A stretch of 64,000 bases of DNA, from the NCBI RefSeq assembly GCF_004123295.1, contig NZ_SDMK01000001.1, forward strand, positions 1,922,001 to 1,986,000. Reading direction: 5' to 3'. The DNA is from Silvibacterium dinghuense. GTDB taxonomy: Bacteria; Acidobacteriota; Terriglobia; Terriglobales; Acidobacteriaceae. The stretch's first letter is position 1. Every line of letters begins with the position of its first letter. Of this stretch, positions 63,299 through 64,000 are shown piece by piece. The position numbers and the translations under genes were made by a program. The notes beneath the pieces are model-generated. The model was not told the origin of the DNA. It saw nothing but the letters and a program-made list of their open reading frames with translations, and did no database searches.

Positions 63299-64000
63299 AT
63301 GCATTCTGAATGCGAGATTGCTGCGGCGATTGCGGGAGCGGAAAGGCAGGAACTGGATTCGATCCTGCTTTTGGGCCAGAGGCTGGAGTGGAACGACGGG
63401 AGCGAAAGGCTGGCGGTATTGCTGGCTCGGTCGTGGCTGAGGATTCGTGACCGCGAGGGGCAGCGGATTCCGCTGGTGCCGAACCGGGCGCAGCAGCTAT
63501 ATGAAGAGCGGCGCGGGCAGCGGAACATTGTGCTGAAGGCACGGCAGATGGGAGTAAGCACCTGGATCACGGGGCGCTTCTTTCTGAAGACGATCCTGGT
63601 GCCAGGGACGCTGACGGTGCAGGTGGCGCACACGCAGGAGGCGGCGGAGGCGCTGTTCCGGATGGTGCACCGGTTTGTCGAATCGCTGCCGAAGGAGCTG
63701 CGGGCGACGATGCGGACGTCGAAGTCGAATGTGCGGCAGATCGGCTTTGCGTTGCTGGACAGCGAGTACCGGGTGGAGAGTGCCTCGGACGGGAATGCAG
63801 GGCGCGGACTGACGATGACGAATCTGCATGCCTCGGAGGTGGCGCGGTGGCCGGGCGATGCGGGGGAGACGCTGCAGGGATTGCGGGCGGCTCTGGCGCC
63901 GAGTGGAGAGTTGGCGCTGGAGTCGACACCGATGGGTGCGGGTGGGTGCTTCTGGAACGAGTGGCAAGAGGCGGAGCCGGGTGGCACGGTTCGGCACTTC
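63299..64000 (+). CDS. Phage terminase large subunit, 5' part (runs off the window)
   Basis: The frame is open from upstream of 63257 to the window end without a stop; 234 codons are seen from ATG 63299. The Walker A-like motif is LKARQMGVST (about 83-92), in the position usual for large-terminase ATPases (after YEERRGQRNIV). It is followed by QVAHTQEAAEALFR and a segment SASDGNAGRGLTMTNLHASEVARW, typical of terminase/portal-linked packaging ATPases of this group, and STPMGAGGCFWNEW. The protein would pump DNA into proheads. TTG at 63257 is an alternative start. Its presence next to the tail-fibre-like gene supports a phage origin for the block. Confidence 0.8.
   Translation, partial: MHSECEIAAAIAGAERQELDSILLLGQRLEWNDGSERLAVLLARSWLRIRDREGQRIPLVPNRAQQLYEERRGQRNIVLKARQMGVSTWITGRFFLKTILVPGTLTVQVAHTQEAAEALFRMVHRFVESLPKELRATMRTSKSNVRQIGFALLDSEYRVESASDGNAGRGLTMTNLHASEVARWPGDAGETLQGLRAALAPSGELALESTPMGAGGCFWNEWQEAEPGGTVRHF

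Overview
The window looks like a chromosomal segment of an Acidobacteriota bacterium, probably class Terriglobia (family Acidobacteriaceae). This is inferred from GC-rich coding sequence, two very large Oar-like TonB-dependent receptors with an N-terminal carboxypeptidase-regulatory-like domain, many secreted carbohydrate- and peptide-degrading enzymes, and the general gene mix. No 16S rRNA gene or other decisive marker is present, so the genus is not claimed.

Layout. 1-5,390: an exported hypothetical protein, a heptamer tandem repeat and a TonB-dependent receptor. 5,392-8,696: dnaA and dnaB, both on the minus strand. 8,958-12,077: an operon of an NTF2-like secreted protein, alanine racemase and an alpha/beta hydrolase, convergent with a histidine kinase. 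14,040-16,484: a TolC-family channel and an SDR oxidoreductase behind two palindromic operators. 16,539-20,033: a base-composition-odd HEPN-domain gene and an Orn/Lys/Arg decarboxylase. 20,272-22,731: a SurA/PpiC-like lipoprotein and an MFS exporter. 23,879-30,325: a tight operon of GH20 hexosaminidase, sodium:solute symporter, serine-hydrolase/NamZ fusion and hslR, which reads as an amino-sugar or peptidoglycan-fragment salvage locus. 30,449-39,393: M1 and M28 peptidases, rnpB (RNase P RNA), glyA, a dienelactone-hydrolase-like protein and ada. 39,621-50,085: small and Gln-rich surface proteins, then a glycan-uptake block (TonB receptor, two divergent TPR proteins, GH27 alpha-galactosidase). 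50,481-55,997: tRNA-Pro with a duplicated 3' portion, yggX, a CDP-alcohol phosphatidyltransferase, greA, mltG, a LolA-like lipoprotein and a Gfo/Idh/MocA oxidoreductase. 56,398-64,000: a phage-derived segment with a CI-like regulator, zinc-ribbon protein, sigma-region-4-like protein, a huge tail-fibre-like beta-helix protein that carries a signal peptide, and the start of a terminase large subunit.

The feature that stands out is not a gene. At least sixteen intergenic sites carry members of four short repeat families (called A, B, C and D here), often assembled into composite modules with B first and C last. Family A is a hairpin whose stem sequence varies with compensating changes. Family B very often begins right behind a stop codon, in the sense orientation of the upstream gene. 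Family C is half of a palindrome that is complete at 12,106-12,242. The modules flank or split several of the least typical genes (HEPN, phage block). All homology calls come from reading motifs; no database search was possible.
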